The notes under the pieces: generated by a model
The model's input: the letters and a program-made list of their open reading frames with translations, nothing else
Told to the model about the DNA's origin: nothing
Databases searched by the model: none
DNA from: CAMBDR01 sp046597185
Lineage (GTDB): Bacteria > Pseudomonadota > Gammaproteobacteria > Burkholderiales > Burkholderiaceae_D
Direction: 5' to 3'
NCBI GenBank assembly: GCA_046597185.1
Contig: JBKJLF010000463.1
Coordinates: forward strand, 1-5,370
DNA length: 5,370 bases
Translations under genes and position numbers: made by a program
Shown: positions 1 to 5,370 of the stretch, piece after piece
Position numbering within the stretch: the first letter of the stretch is position 1
How the letters are laid out: the number at the start of each line of letters is the position of its first letter

Positions 1-1
1 C

Positions 2-1174
2 ATGAATACCGGGCTTACCGCGATTGTTTCTGTTACCTTGATCGATGAATGGTGCGAATTATCCGAAATGGAAGTGGTACCAGGTTCGGTTGGGGAAGAG
101 GCGCTGGCCTTTGTACAAAATTGGGAGACGCGTTTCCAGATCCGGCGTGATTATCAACTTGTTGTGAATGAGTTTCGTGCATTTTTGTCAGATGTTTCGC
201 ATTGGATTGAGCAGGTGGATCTATCTGAGTCGCTACCCAAGGAAGACGGGCGCTTGCGTAAAGACGTTTTTTATGAATTGGCTGAACCTTTGATTGAAAA
301 AACCAGCTCCTATTTTCTTTCCTTAAATCATCAGGCGTCTCTGGTGGAGGTAGAGCAAACGTCATTGCATAGTGCGTTTGCACAGGCAGCATTGCATCCA
401 CTGACTTTGCGTGCACCCTTTGTATTTCGTTCCTATACCAAGCCTTTAGGGTATGCTGGCGATTATCAAATGGTGAATCAAATTCTGGATGATCCGCGTC
501 AAGGGCCAAGTACCTATTTTGAAATTATGAATGCGGCGTTCTTACAGGCGTCAGTTGCAGTGGCGCATCGTAACCGGATTGATATTCTGGTGAGCTTTTT
601 GGTGCGCATGGCCGATAGTGCGCGCAAAGCAGGGCGGCCGTTCCGGGTATTGAATATTGGCTGTGGGCCAGGTGCGGAAGTGCAGCGTTTTTTGCAGATT
701 TATCCTGATCCTGAATTACTTTCGTTTGATTTGGTTGATTTTAGTGAAGAAACTTTGGATTGGACCCGTGAGCGATTGACTTCGATCATTGGCGGCCTGG
801 GGAAAACGGTATCCATTAGCTATGTGCGCGAATCGGTGCATCAAATGATTAAACGGCGCTTGCATAATTCCGACGATAGTCGTGAGTATGATGCCGTGTA
901 TTGTGCGGGTTTGTTCGATTACTTGTCTGATAAAGTTTGCTCAAAGCTACTAATGCATTTTGCCGCGCGTTTGCGTCTTGGAGGGCGTTTATTGTATACC
1001 AATGTTCATTCCTCCAATCCGGAACGGTCTGTGTTGGAGCATTTGCTTGAATGGTATCTAATTTATCGCGATGAAGCAAAGATGGCATCTTTGCTTCCTG
1101 ATGATGTAACAGAATACAAAATTTGGTCGGATAGAACAGGAGTTAACGTGTTTGCAGAAGCGACGATTGTTTAA
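2..1174 (+). CDS. phcB: PhcB-type SAM-dependent methyltransferase (quorum signal synthase), probably 5'-partial
   Basis: Likely makes a 3-hydroxy fatty acid methyl ester signal by methylating the acid (or its acyl form) with S-adenosylmethionine, as PhcB does in Ralstonia; the exact chain length cannot be read from sequence. Residues are numbered from the ATG at 2. The family-typical block TKPLGYAGDYQM begins at residue 146. A class I methyltransferase fold follows: motif I VLNIGCGPGAE (216-226) for SAM binding, an acidic residue ending strand 2 in LVDFS (D246), and the motif YDAVYCAGLFDYLSD starting at 296. There is no signal peptide in the visible part, so it is probably cytoplasmic. The first ATG sits one base from the window edge with no visible ribosome site, and the opening residues (TGLTAIVSVTLIDEW) look like the end of a folded domain. 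The gene therefore probably starts upstream with an extra N-terminal domain. It is directly followed by the sensor kinase, and this order together with the motifs supports PhcB over a generic methyltransferase. Confidence 0.82.
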   Translation: MNTGLTAIVSVTLIDEWCELSEMEVVPGSVGEEALAFVQNWETRFQIRRDYQLVVNEFRAFLSDVSHWIEQVDLSESLPKEDGRLRKDVFYELAEPLIEKTSSYFLSLNHQASLVEVEQTSLHSAFAQAALHPLTLRAPFVFRSYTKPLGYAGDYQMVNQILDDPRQGPSTYFEIMNAAFLQASVAVAHRNRIDILVSFLVRMADSARKAGRPFRVLNIGCGPGAEVQRFLQIYPDPELLSFDLVDFSEETLDWTRERLTSIIGGLGKTVSISYVRESVHQMIKRRLHNSDDSREYDAVYCAGLFDYLSDKVCSKLLMHFAARLRLGGRLLYTNVHSSNPERSVLEHLLEWYLIYRDEAKMASLLPDDVTEYKIWSDRTGVNVFAEATIV

Positions 1175-1177
1175 ATG
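1172..1177 (+). promoter_or_regulatory. Stop-start junction TAAATG between phcB and phcS
   Basis: The phcB stop codon TAA is followed without any gap by the phcS ATG. The only purine-rich string nearby (AGAAG near 1156) is too far upstream for normal initiation. The arrangement suggests that ribosomes finishing the synthase re-initiate on the sensor kinase, which would tie receptor output to synthase output. Seen directly: the abutting codons and the absence of a ribosome site. Inferred: the coupling. Confidence 0.6.
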
Positions 1178-2536
1178 AAAGAATTGTTTACCTTGGCGAA
1201 AACAGCACACACTGGCTATGAAAGTGTGGTGCTTGGGTATCGGCTCGATTTTGGGCGCGGTGGTGCGTACATCGGAATTATATTAATGATGTTGGGTGCG
1301 GGGCTCGATTACAGCCTTTATCCGGCACATCAATACCAATTCGCCATGGTGCGGATTTTTTGCAGTTCACTGATTCTCCTGATCACATTGATTATGCCAA
1401 CTCAATGGGGCAAGAAGTGGATTCAATTTCTGACATTTACTTGGTTGTTGTTGCCCCAGATTGCCATAACATGGATGATTTATGTTACCGATGGCGCGCA
1501 TTCGATCTTTTACGCGGGCTTAAATTTGGCGGTTTTTGCATCCGGTGTGGTATTGCCATTAAGTTTTTGGCAGAATATTTTGCTGAGTGTGATAACATTA
1601 GTCATTTATTCGCTTGCTTGTTGGTTTAATCCTAATTGGTCTGTGCAATCGACCCATGCGGCATTTCAAGTCAATGCCTTATTGTTGACTTTTACTGGCG
1701 TTGCCAGTGCCGTATGTACCGTCTTTAATGAGCAAGCCCGCTTTATGTTGTTTCAATTGCGTTTTGAATTGGCAGAAAAAAACAAATTACAAGAAAAGGC
1801 GAATCGTGATCTGGCCGAAATTAAAGGCCAAATGTTGCAACAGGAAAAAATGGCGGCGATTGGTACCTTGGCGGCGGGATTGATGCATGAAATCAACAAT
1901 CCAGTGAGTTTTTGTTTGATGGCAATTGATATTGGTATGGAGGACCCGGCTGCGCAATCGAGTCCCAACCTGATGGAGTGTTTGACCGATGCCAAGCAAG
2001 GTATGCGTCGGGTTCAACACATTGTTTCCGATCTCAAGACCTTCGCTTATCGTAATCCGGACGGTCAGCCGCAAGTGTCGCGATTTGCCTTTGCCAGTGC
2101 CCTGGAGACCGCTTTACGTTTCACAGGCTATGAAATGAAAGGGGTAGCGCTAACACAGGAGCTGGATGCTGATACCATAGTCAGCGGTGACGAAGGCGCA
2201 ATTATCGGGGTATTAATCAATTTACTGAATAATGCCGTCATGGCGATGCGTAAATGTGGCCGGACTGATCCCGCAATAAACATTACGGCGCAATGGCGAA
2301 ATGATCGTTTACGGGTCGTTGTGCGCGATAATGGGCCTGGGATCTCTCCTGAGAATTTATCGCGGGTATTTGAGCCTTTTTTTACCACGCGCGATGTGGG
2401 GCAGGGTTTGGGATTGGGCTTGTCGATTAGCTATCGGGTGATTGAGCAACATGGATCGACTCTGATGGCAGAAAGTGTTGTTGGAGAATGGACGCAAATG
2501 ATTTTTGATCTTCCACGTGCTGAAACAAAGGAGTGA
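1175..2536 (+). CDS. phcS: PhcS-type membrane sensor histidine kinase
   Basis: Inner-membrane kinase expected to sense the methyl ester made by the upstream enzyme and to control phosphorylation of the two downstream receiver proteins. Of 453 residues, the first 185 or so carry six hydrophobic segments (about 31-48, 57-75, 83-103, 112-129, 134-150 and 164-184) with very short loops. This layout suits detection of a lipophilic signal within the membrane, as in PhcS, LqsS and CqsS. A charged, probably coiled-coil linker (186-222) leads to the dimerisation/phosphoacceptor helix with H238 in LMHEINNPVSF. The ATPase domain is complete: N box NLLNNA (349-354, N352/N353), G1 box DNGPGIS (from D385), F box FEPFFTTR, and G2 box GQGLGLGLS (from G409). 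It has no attached receiver domain, consistent with PhcR and PhcQ filling that role. The start is fixed by the ATG abutting the phcB stop; no good ribosome site precedes it, so translation is probably coupled. Function is firm as a histidine kinase; ligand identity is inferred. Confidence 0.85.
   Translation: MKELFTLAKTAHTGYESVVLGYRLDFGRGGAYIGIILMMLGAGLDYSLYPAHQYQFAMVRIFCSSLILLITLIMPTQWGKKWIQFLTFTWLLLPQIAITWMIYVTDGAHSIFYAGLNLAVFASGVVLPLSFWQNILLSVITLVIYSLACWFNPNWSVQSTHAAFQVNALLLTFTGVASAVCTVFNEQARFMLFQLRFELAEKNKLQEKANRDLAEIKGQMLQQEKMAAIGTLAAGLMHEINNPVSFCLMAIDIGMEDPAAQSSPNLMECLTDAKQGMRRVQHIVSDLKTFAYRNPDGQPQVSRFAFASALETALRFTGYEMKGVALTQELDADTIVSGDEGAIIGVLINLLNNAVMAMRKCGRTDPAINITAQWRNDRLRVVVRDNGPGISPENLSRVFEPFFTTRDVGQGLGLGLSISYRVIEQHGSTLMAESVVGEWTQMIFDLPRAETKE
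2528..2533 (+). promoter_or_regulatory. Strong ribosome binding site for phcR
   Basis: AAGGAG lies six bases before the phcR ATG at 2540, inside the last codons of phcS. It decides the phcR start and contrasts with the absence of such a site before phcS. Confidence 0.7.
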
Positions 2537-2539
2537 GGA

Positions 2540-3646
2540 ATGGATGACTTGGACTACAAAGCCACCACGATTCTGTATGTGGACGACGAGCGTATGGCTT
2601 GTAAGTATTTTGCCTCGGCGGTAGGTACAGATTACGAAGTGCTAACCGCTTTAGGCGCGGATGCTGCAATTGATATTGTGGCTGACCCGAAGAACAGGGT
2701 GGGGGTGTTGGTAACCGATTACCGCATGCCTGGGCGTGATGGCGGGGATTTGCTACGTCAGATCGAACGCGAGTACCCGCATATTGTGCGGATACTGGTG
2801 ACGGCCTATGTGGATAAAAGCGTGTTGCTGGAAACCATTAATTCGGGTGAAATTTTCCAGATTTTGGAAAAACCTTTGGGATTGATGGAAATTCGACGAG
2901 TTTTGAGGCTTGCCACTGCCTTGGCGCGCGAGCGCAGTATGCGCCAGCAAAAACTGTTGGCGATTGATGAAACATTGGCATTTTTAGCGCATGAATTGAA
3001 TGCGCCACTGGCATCGATCATGGATTTTGCCCAGGATGCAAGTCGACTCACGGCCGACGCGACGAATCGGGGTGGCGATGAATTGAGTAGTGCGATGTTG
3101 TCAATTTGCAACAATGCCAGTTATTGTTTGTCGGTACTTTCGACCTTTGTGAGTTCGATCCGACACGCTAATCCGAATGCGGTAGGGGATAGGGCAGTGA
3201 CCAGTGCCTGTCAGTTGATTGCATCGTTGCTGGATACTTATCCCTTGACTTCGACTGAACGTGGCTTAATTCAAACCGATATCCGCGAAGATTTTGGTGT
3301 GACGGTATTGCCAAATTGCATCTCTTTGGTTTTGTCATCGTTGTTGAGTAATGCTTTGCGTGCCTTGCAAGGACGCTTTGCGCCGATGTTGTGTTTTACC
3401 GTGTTGGTTGATGGCAATCCTCAGATACGGATTTCCGATAATGGACAGGGTATCTCGCCTGAAGTTTTGGATCGTTTGTTGTTGGAAGCACACAGCACCG
3501 ATGCTGAAAATGATGCGACAGGTTGGGGAGTTATTTTCTGTAAACGCATTATGATGTCATTTGGTGGTGGCATTGACATTGAATCCGAAGTTGACAAGGG
3601 CACCACCGTGATATTGAATTTTCCGATGAAAAAAGTAACTTTGTAA
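2540..3646 (+). CDS. phcR: PhcR-type response regulator with C-terminal histidine kinase module
   Basis: A 368-residue soluble protein with a receiver domain followed by a kinase-like module, the uncommon arrangement known for Ralstonia PhcR. The receiver (about 9-125) has the acidic pocket D15/D16, the phosphoacceptor D60 in VTDYRMPG, the switch T88 in LVTAY, and K111 in EKP. A helix (about 125-145) joins it to an H box with H151 in FLAHELNAPLASI. The ATPase part has an N box SLLSNALRAL (N271) and a clear G1 box DNGQGIS (from D300). The G2 box reads GWGVIFCKRI (from G328) instead of the usual GxGLGL, so the ATP lid is altered and catalysis is uncertain. It lacks a DNA-binding domain, so output should be by phosphotransfer or protein contact; in Ralstonia it acts on PhcA activity together with PhcQ. 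It starts 3 nt after phcS, with a strong AAGGAG site inside the end of phcS. Confidence 0.83.
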   Translation: MDDLDYKATTILYVDDERMACKYFASAVGTDYEVLTALGADAAIDIVADPKNRVGVLVTDYRMPGRDGGDLLRQIEREYPHIVRILVTAYVDKSVLLETINSGEIFQILEKPLGLMEIRRVLRLATALARERSMRQQKLLAIDETLAFLAHELNAPLASIMDFAQDASRLTADATNRGGDELSSAMLSICNNASYCLSVLSTFVSSIRHANPNAVGDRAVTSACQLIASLLDTYPLTSTERGLIQTDIREDFGVTVLPNCISLVLSSLLSNALRALQGRFAPMLCFTVLVDGNPQIRISDNGQGISPEVLDRLLLEAHSTDAENDATGWGVIFCKRIMMSFGGGIDIESEVDKGTTVILNFPMKKVTL

Positions 3647-3651
3647 GGGAG
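3645..3651 (+). promoter_or_regulatory. Ribosome binding site for phcQ
   Basis: AAGGGAG overlaps the phcR stop codon and sits six bases before the phcQ ATG at 3658, which supports that start and continuous translation from phcR into phcQ. Confidence 0.65.
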
Positions 3652-3657
3652 CGATTC

Positions 3658-4644
3658 ATGACTCATGCGCATGCCAATTCGCCGCTGATCCTGTTTGTTG
3701 ATGATGAAGAAACGGCTGTTAAATATTTTCAACGGGCAATTGGCGCTTTAGCCCCCGTTGTCACTGCGGGTTCGGTTGCTGATGGCAAGCGGATGCTGGA
3801 TCAATACGCCGATTCTTTAGCGGTATTAGTGTCGGATCAACGCATGCCTGGTGGTTATGGTAATGAACTATTGCATTATGCGCGTGATCGCTATCCGCAC
3901 ATGGTGCGTATTTTAACGACCGCGTATTCCGAATTGGAGCAAACCATTGAAGCAGTGAATCAAGGCCAAATCCATCGCTATATTCAAAAACCGTGGGATA
4001 TCACTGTCTTGCGCATGGAATTGAAGCAGTCACTCGATTTGGCGAGTTTGCGCAAAGAGCATGGCGGTTTATTGCAAGAAAAATTGGAAGTACGGCAAAA
4101 GCAACTGGTATCGAGCCGGATTGGTGCGCTCAATTCCATTTGTATTGGCTTGCTCGGACGGGGCCACGATGCGCCAATTGAAACGTATTTGGGGGCCGCC
4201 CATAAAATCGGCGTGACTTCGCCCATGCCCAATTGGGCTCAGCTTGATTATTTTGATTTGGTCAGTGTGGAGGCTATTCGTAACGGTGAATTGGCCTATG
4301 CTTTGCGCTTGAAATTGCAGCTCCTTCAGCAACGCTACCCGCAGCGTTCCCTGGAGCAAATGTCGGATGTTTTATTGGAGCTGTTGCCCGGTAAAGTGCA
4401 GGCGGGCACCTCTGGGTGTGTTACCTTAATTGATGAAATTAACCTGGCCGAGTTTTTATCGGCACCGATAGCAGCACCCGTATCGTCAGAACATATTGGT
4501 TGGTTGGCCTATCTGTTGTGGCTTGACGGGCTGGGGGCCAGCTTGCAAATTACTCGTTCTGAGGTCGGGTTGCAATGTCGTGCTGTACCCCTGGATACCG
4601 CACCTGTTGCATTGCGACTGGCGGCCTGGATAGAGCAGTTCTGA
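3658..4644 (+). CDS. phcQ: PhcQ-type response regulator with atypical C-terminal domain
   Basis: A 328-residue soluble protein with an N-terminal receiver domain (about 9-125) and a C-terminal half of no recognised output class. Receiver residues are intact: D15/D16, phosphoacceptor D60 in VSDQRMPG, T88 in LTTAY and K111 in QKPW. These have the same numbering as in the preceding PhcR, and the blocks RMPG, YPHxVRIL and KP match closely, which points to duplication of the receiver. Residues about 126-155 are charged and probably helical. The remainder has no DNA-binding helix-turn-helix, HD-GYP, EAL or GGDEF motif. A stretch near 150-185 (VRQKQLVSS ... HDAPIETYLGAA) faintly echoes the H-box helix of PhcR but lacks a proper HE motif. 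In Ralstonia, PhcQ is reported as a main transmitter of the Phc signal toward PhcA. It lies 11 nt after phcR, with an AAGGGAG ribosome site. Its end carries three in-frame stops in a row (TGA TAA TAA). Confidence 0.75.
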   Translation: MTHAHANSPLILFVDDEETAVKYFQRAIGALAPVVTAGSVADGKRMLDQYADSLAVLVSDQRMPGGYGNELLHYARDRYPHMVRILTTAYSELEQTIEAVNQGQIHRYIQKPWDITVLRMELKQSLDLASLRKEHGGLLQEKLEVRQKQLVSSRIGALNSICIGLLGRGHDAPIETYLGAAHKIGVTSPMPNWAQLDYFDLVSVEAIRNGELAYALRLKLQLLQQRYPQRSLEQMSDVLLELLPGKVQAGTSGCVTLIDEINLAEFLSAPIAAPVSSEHIGWLAYLLWLDGLGASLQITRSEVGLQCRAVPLDTAPVALRLAAWIEQF

Positions 4645-4655
4645 TAATAAGGATC

Positions 4656-4664
4656 GAGAGGAAA
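4656..4664 (+). promoter_or_regulatory. Ribosome binding site that fixes the start of the 91-residue protein
   Basis: GAGAGGAAA ends three bases before the ATG at 4668, with its AGGA core five bases from the start. It supports that start over the in-frame ATG at 4575, which lies inside phcQ and has no comparable site. Confidence 0.65.
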
Positions 4665-4667
4665 GCT

Positions 4668-4943
4668 ATGTTTTTAGATCATGCCACCATTACTGCCACC
4701 AACAGCTTCACTGAGCCAGATCGACTTGAACGCTTAACCAGAGTTTATGGTTATGCGGTGGCTTTGGCAGACCAAGCGGACAATAAAGAGTTTATTCTCA
4801 AAGTGGCGCAACTGCACGACCATAAAGGTACACTCATCGTGTTTTGGCAAGACCCACCAACCGAAGAAGAAAAATGGTACTTTACTCGCGCATGGAGCAG
4901 CCAGGTGGGTGATGGCAGTACCAATGTTGAACATGAAGTGTAA
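4668..4943 (+). CDS. Unrecognised 91-residue acidic protein downstream of phcQ
   Basis: I do not recognise this family. The start at 4668 is chosen because a good ribosome site (GAGAGGAAA) sits just ahead of it and because it lies after the phcQ stops; an in-frame ATG at 4575 would overlap the end of phcQ and encode a cysteine-rich lead with no ribosome site. The protein has no signal peptide or membrane span and is rich in D/E. Visible stretches are a probable helix RLERLTRVYGYAVALADQAD (19-38), a likely strand GTLIVFW (54-60) preceded by HDH (50-52), and an aromatic, charged tail EEEKWYFTRAW (66-76). This alternation suggests a small alpha/beta cytoplasmic domain. It begins 24 nt after phcQ ends and 30 nt before the next gene, all on the same strand, so it is probably co-transcribed. 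It could be a small partner of the Phc regulators or of the following membrane protein; neither can be shown here. Confidence 0.7.
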   Translation: MFLDHATITATNSFTEPDRLERLTRVYGYAVALADQADNKEFILKVAQLHDHKGTLIVFWQDPPTEEEKWYFTRAWSSQVGDGSTNVEHEV

Positions 4944-4961
4944 TATCCATCGCCTCTATCG

Positions 4962-4972
4962 CGTGCTGCACG
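4962..4972. repeat. 11-base palindrome just before the last gene's start
   Basis: CGTGC T GCACG is a perfect inverted repeat ending one base before the ATG at 4974, where a ribosome site would normally lie. As RNA it could fold only a small hairpin (4 bp with a 3-base loop); as DNA it could be a small operator half. It is short enough to arise by chance, and it is not followed by a T-run, so it is not a terminator. Confidence 0.35.
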
Positions 4973-4973
4973 A

Positions 4974-5370
4974 ATGATGGTCGATAACCCAACTTTGATG
5001 TTGATGCTGGCCTTGAGTAATGGGGGGCTCGCGGTCAGTTTGTTTTTCTTTCGCGCTGGCGTTGAACCATCGACTGAGCCATCCAACACCCTGAAAACCT
5101 GGTTCAGATCCAAGTCTGTGCAAGCTTTGGCATGGACTTTGTTGTTTTTAGGCGCAATGATTCCCGATTTTGTACTGATGGGTAATGCCTTACTGTTTGC
5201 TGGCATTGCGCTGGAAGTAGGTGCGATCTGGGAATCGAGCGAGTTTAGCGATTGGCGCAAAGTTTTATTGCCTGCCTGGGCCATTGCCAGTATCCTGTTT
5301 ATCGTTTTTGGGCTCGCTTCTGGCCCCGCTGCAAATTTCGCGACCTTTTGGGGCGCAGCGGCCTTGATTG
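4974..5370 (+). CDS. Multi-pass membrane protein, 3'-partial; resembles the sensory region of a diguanylate cyclase
   Basis: The frame is open from ATG 4974 to the window end (132 codons), so the C-terminus is missing. There are two successive ATG codons (4974 and 4977); the in-frame stop upstream is the TAA ending the previous gene, so no earlier ATG start exists. The visible part starts with DNPTLMLMLALSNGGLAVSLFFF, a first membrane helix (about 7-26). A short polar loop follows (27-47), then SVQALAWTLLFLGAMI (48-63), a third helix (about 67-85), a polar WESSEFSDWRK segment (86-96), a fourth helix (about 98-115), and the start of a fifth. This opening pattern, including the QALAW block, resembles the membrane regions placed before GGDEF domains in many betaproteobacterial diguanylate cyclases; no catalytic motif is within the window, so this is inference. 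Other membrane sensors remain possible. The start has no clear ribosome site and overlaps a small palindrome. Confidence 0.65.
   Translation, partial: MMVDNPTLMLMLALSNGGLAVSLFFFRAGVEPSTEPSNTLKTWFRSKSVQALAWTLLFLGAMIPDFVLMGNALLFAGIALEVGAIWESSEFSDWRKVLLPAWAIASILFIVFGLASGPAANFATFWGAAALI

Noticed and set aside
33..509. Open frame on the minus strand (158 codons) opposite phcB
   Set aside because: It lies wholly opposite conserved methyltransferase sequence, and its translation is proline/histidine/glutamine-rich without domain features.
3421..3732. Minus-strand open frame spanning the phcR-phcQ junction (103 codons)
   Set aside because: It is opposite the G1/G2 region of PhcR and the start of PhcQ, both clearly coding on the plus strand, and shows no motif of its own.
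4575..4667. Upstream in-frame ATG that would extend the 91-residue protein to 122 residues
   Set aside because: The added part overlaps the end of phcQ, reads as cysteine-rich random sequence and has no ribosome site, while the ATG at 4668 has a good one.
4944..4973. Possible transcription terminator between the 91-residue gene and the membrane protein gene
   Set aside because: The only inverted repeat has a stem of 4-5 bp and is not followed by a run of T, so it does not meet the pattern of an intrinsic terminator.
4751..5284. Long open frame on the minus strand (177 codons)
   Set aside because: It overlaps two plus-strand genes with better coding character, and its translation is serine/alanine-rich with no recognisable domain and no ribosome site. 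It is a shadow of the plus-strand genes.

Overview
The window reads as a compact, single-strand (+) gene cluster of six genes. It matches in gene order and domain content the phcBSRQ quorum-sensing operon known from Ralstonia and Cupriavidus. The first gene is probably cut at its 5' end by the window edge, and the last gene is certainly cut at its 3' end. Base composition is moderate, with heavy use of TTG for leucine, rather than the GC-rich pattern of Ralstonia. My best guess is a betaproteobacterium outside the classic Ralstonia group, possibly a Neisseriales/Chitinibacter-like lineage; that placement is inference from codon use and operon type only.

Layout. Positions 2-1174 hold a SAM-dependent methyltransferase of the PhcB type, which makes the 3-hydroxy fatty acid methyl ester signal. 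Positions 1175-2536 hold a six-helix membrane histidine kinase of the PhcS type. Positions 2540-3646 hold a receiver domain fused to a histidine-kinase-like module (PhcR type). Positions 3658-4644 hold a second receiver protein with a poorly conserved C-terminal half (PhcQ type). Positions 4668-4943 hold a 91-residue acidic protein that I do not recognise. Positions 4974-5370 hold the membrane-embedded N-terminal part of a protein that resembles the sensory region of betaproteobacterial diguanylate cyclases; its output domain is outside the window.

How they work together. Gaps between genes are 0, 3, 11, 23 and 30 nt, there is no convincing terminator or promoter between them, and the phcB stop codon abuts the phcS start (TAAATG). 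This supports one transcript. By analogy to Ralstonia, PhcB makes a diffusible methyl ester, PhcS senses it at the inner membrane, and the phosphate signal passes to PhcR and PhcQ, which control the activity of the LysR-type regulator PhcA. No phcA is present in this window. The last two genes may be accessory members that tie cell-density sensing to another output, possibly cyclic di-GMP, but that rests on position and on a partial protein only.

The most unusual points are the degenerate ATP-lid motif of the PhcR kinase module, the apparent collapse of a similar module in PhcQ, and the unknown 91-residue protein. No RNA genes, mobile elements or CRISPR arrays were seen, and no stretch above 300 bases lacks a gene.
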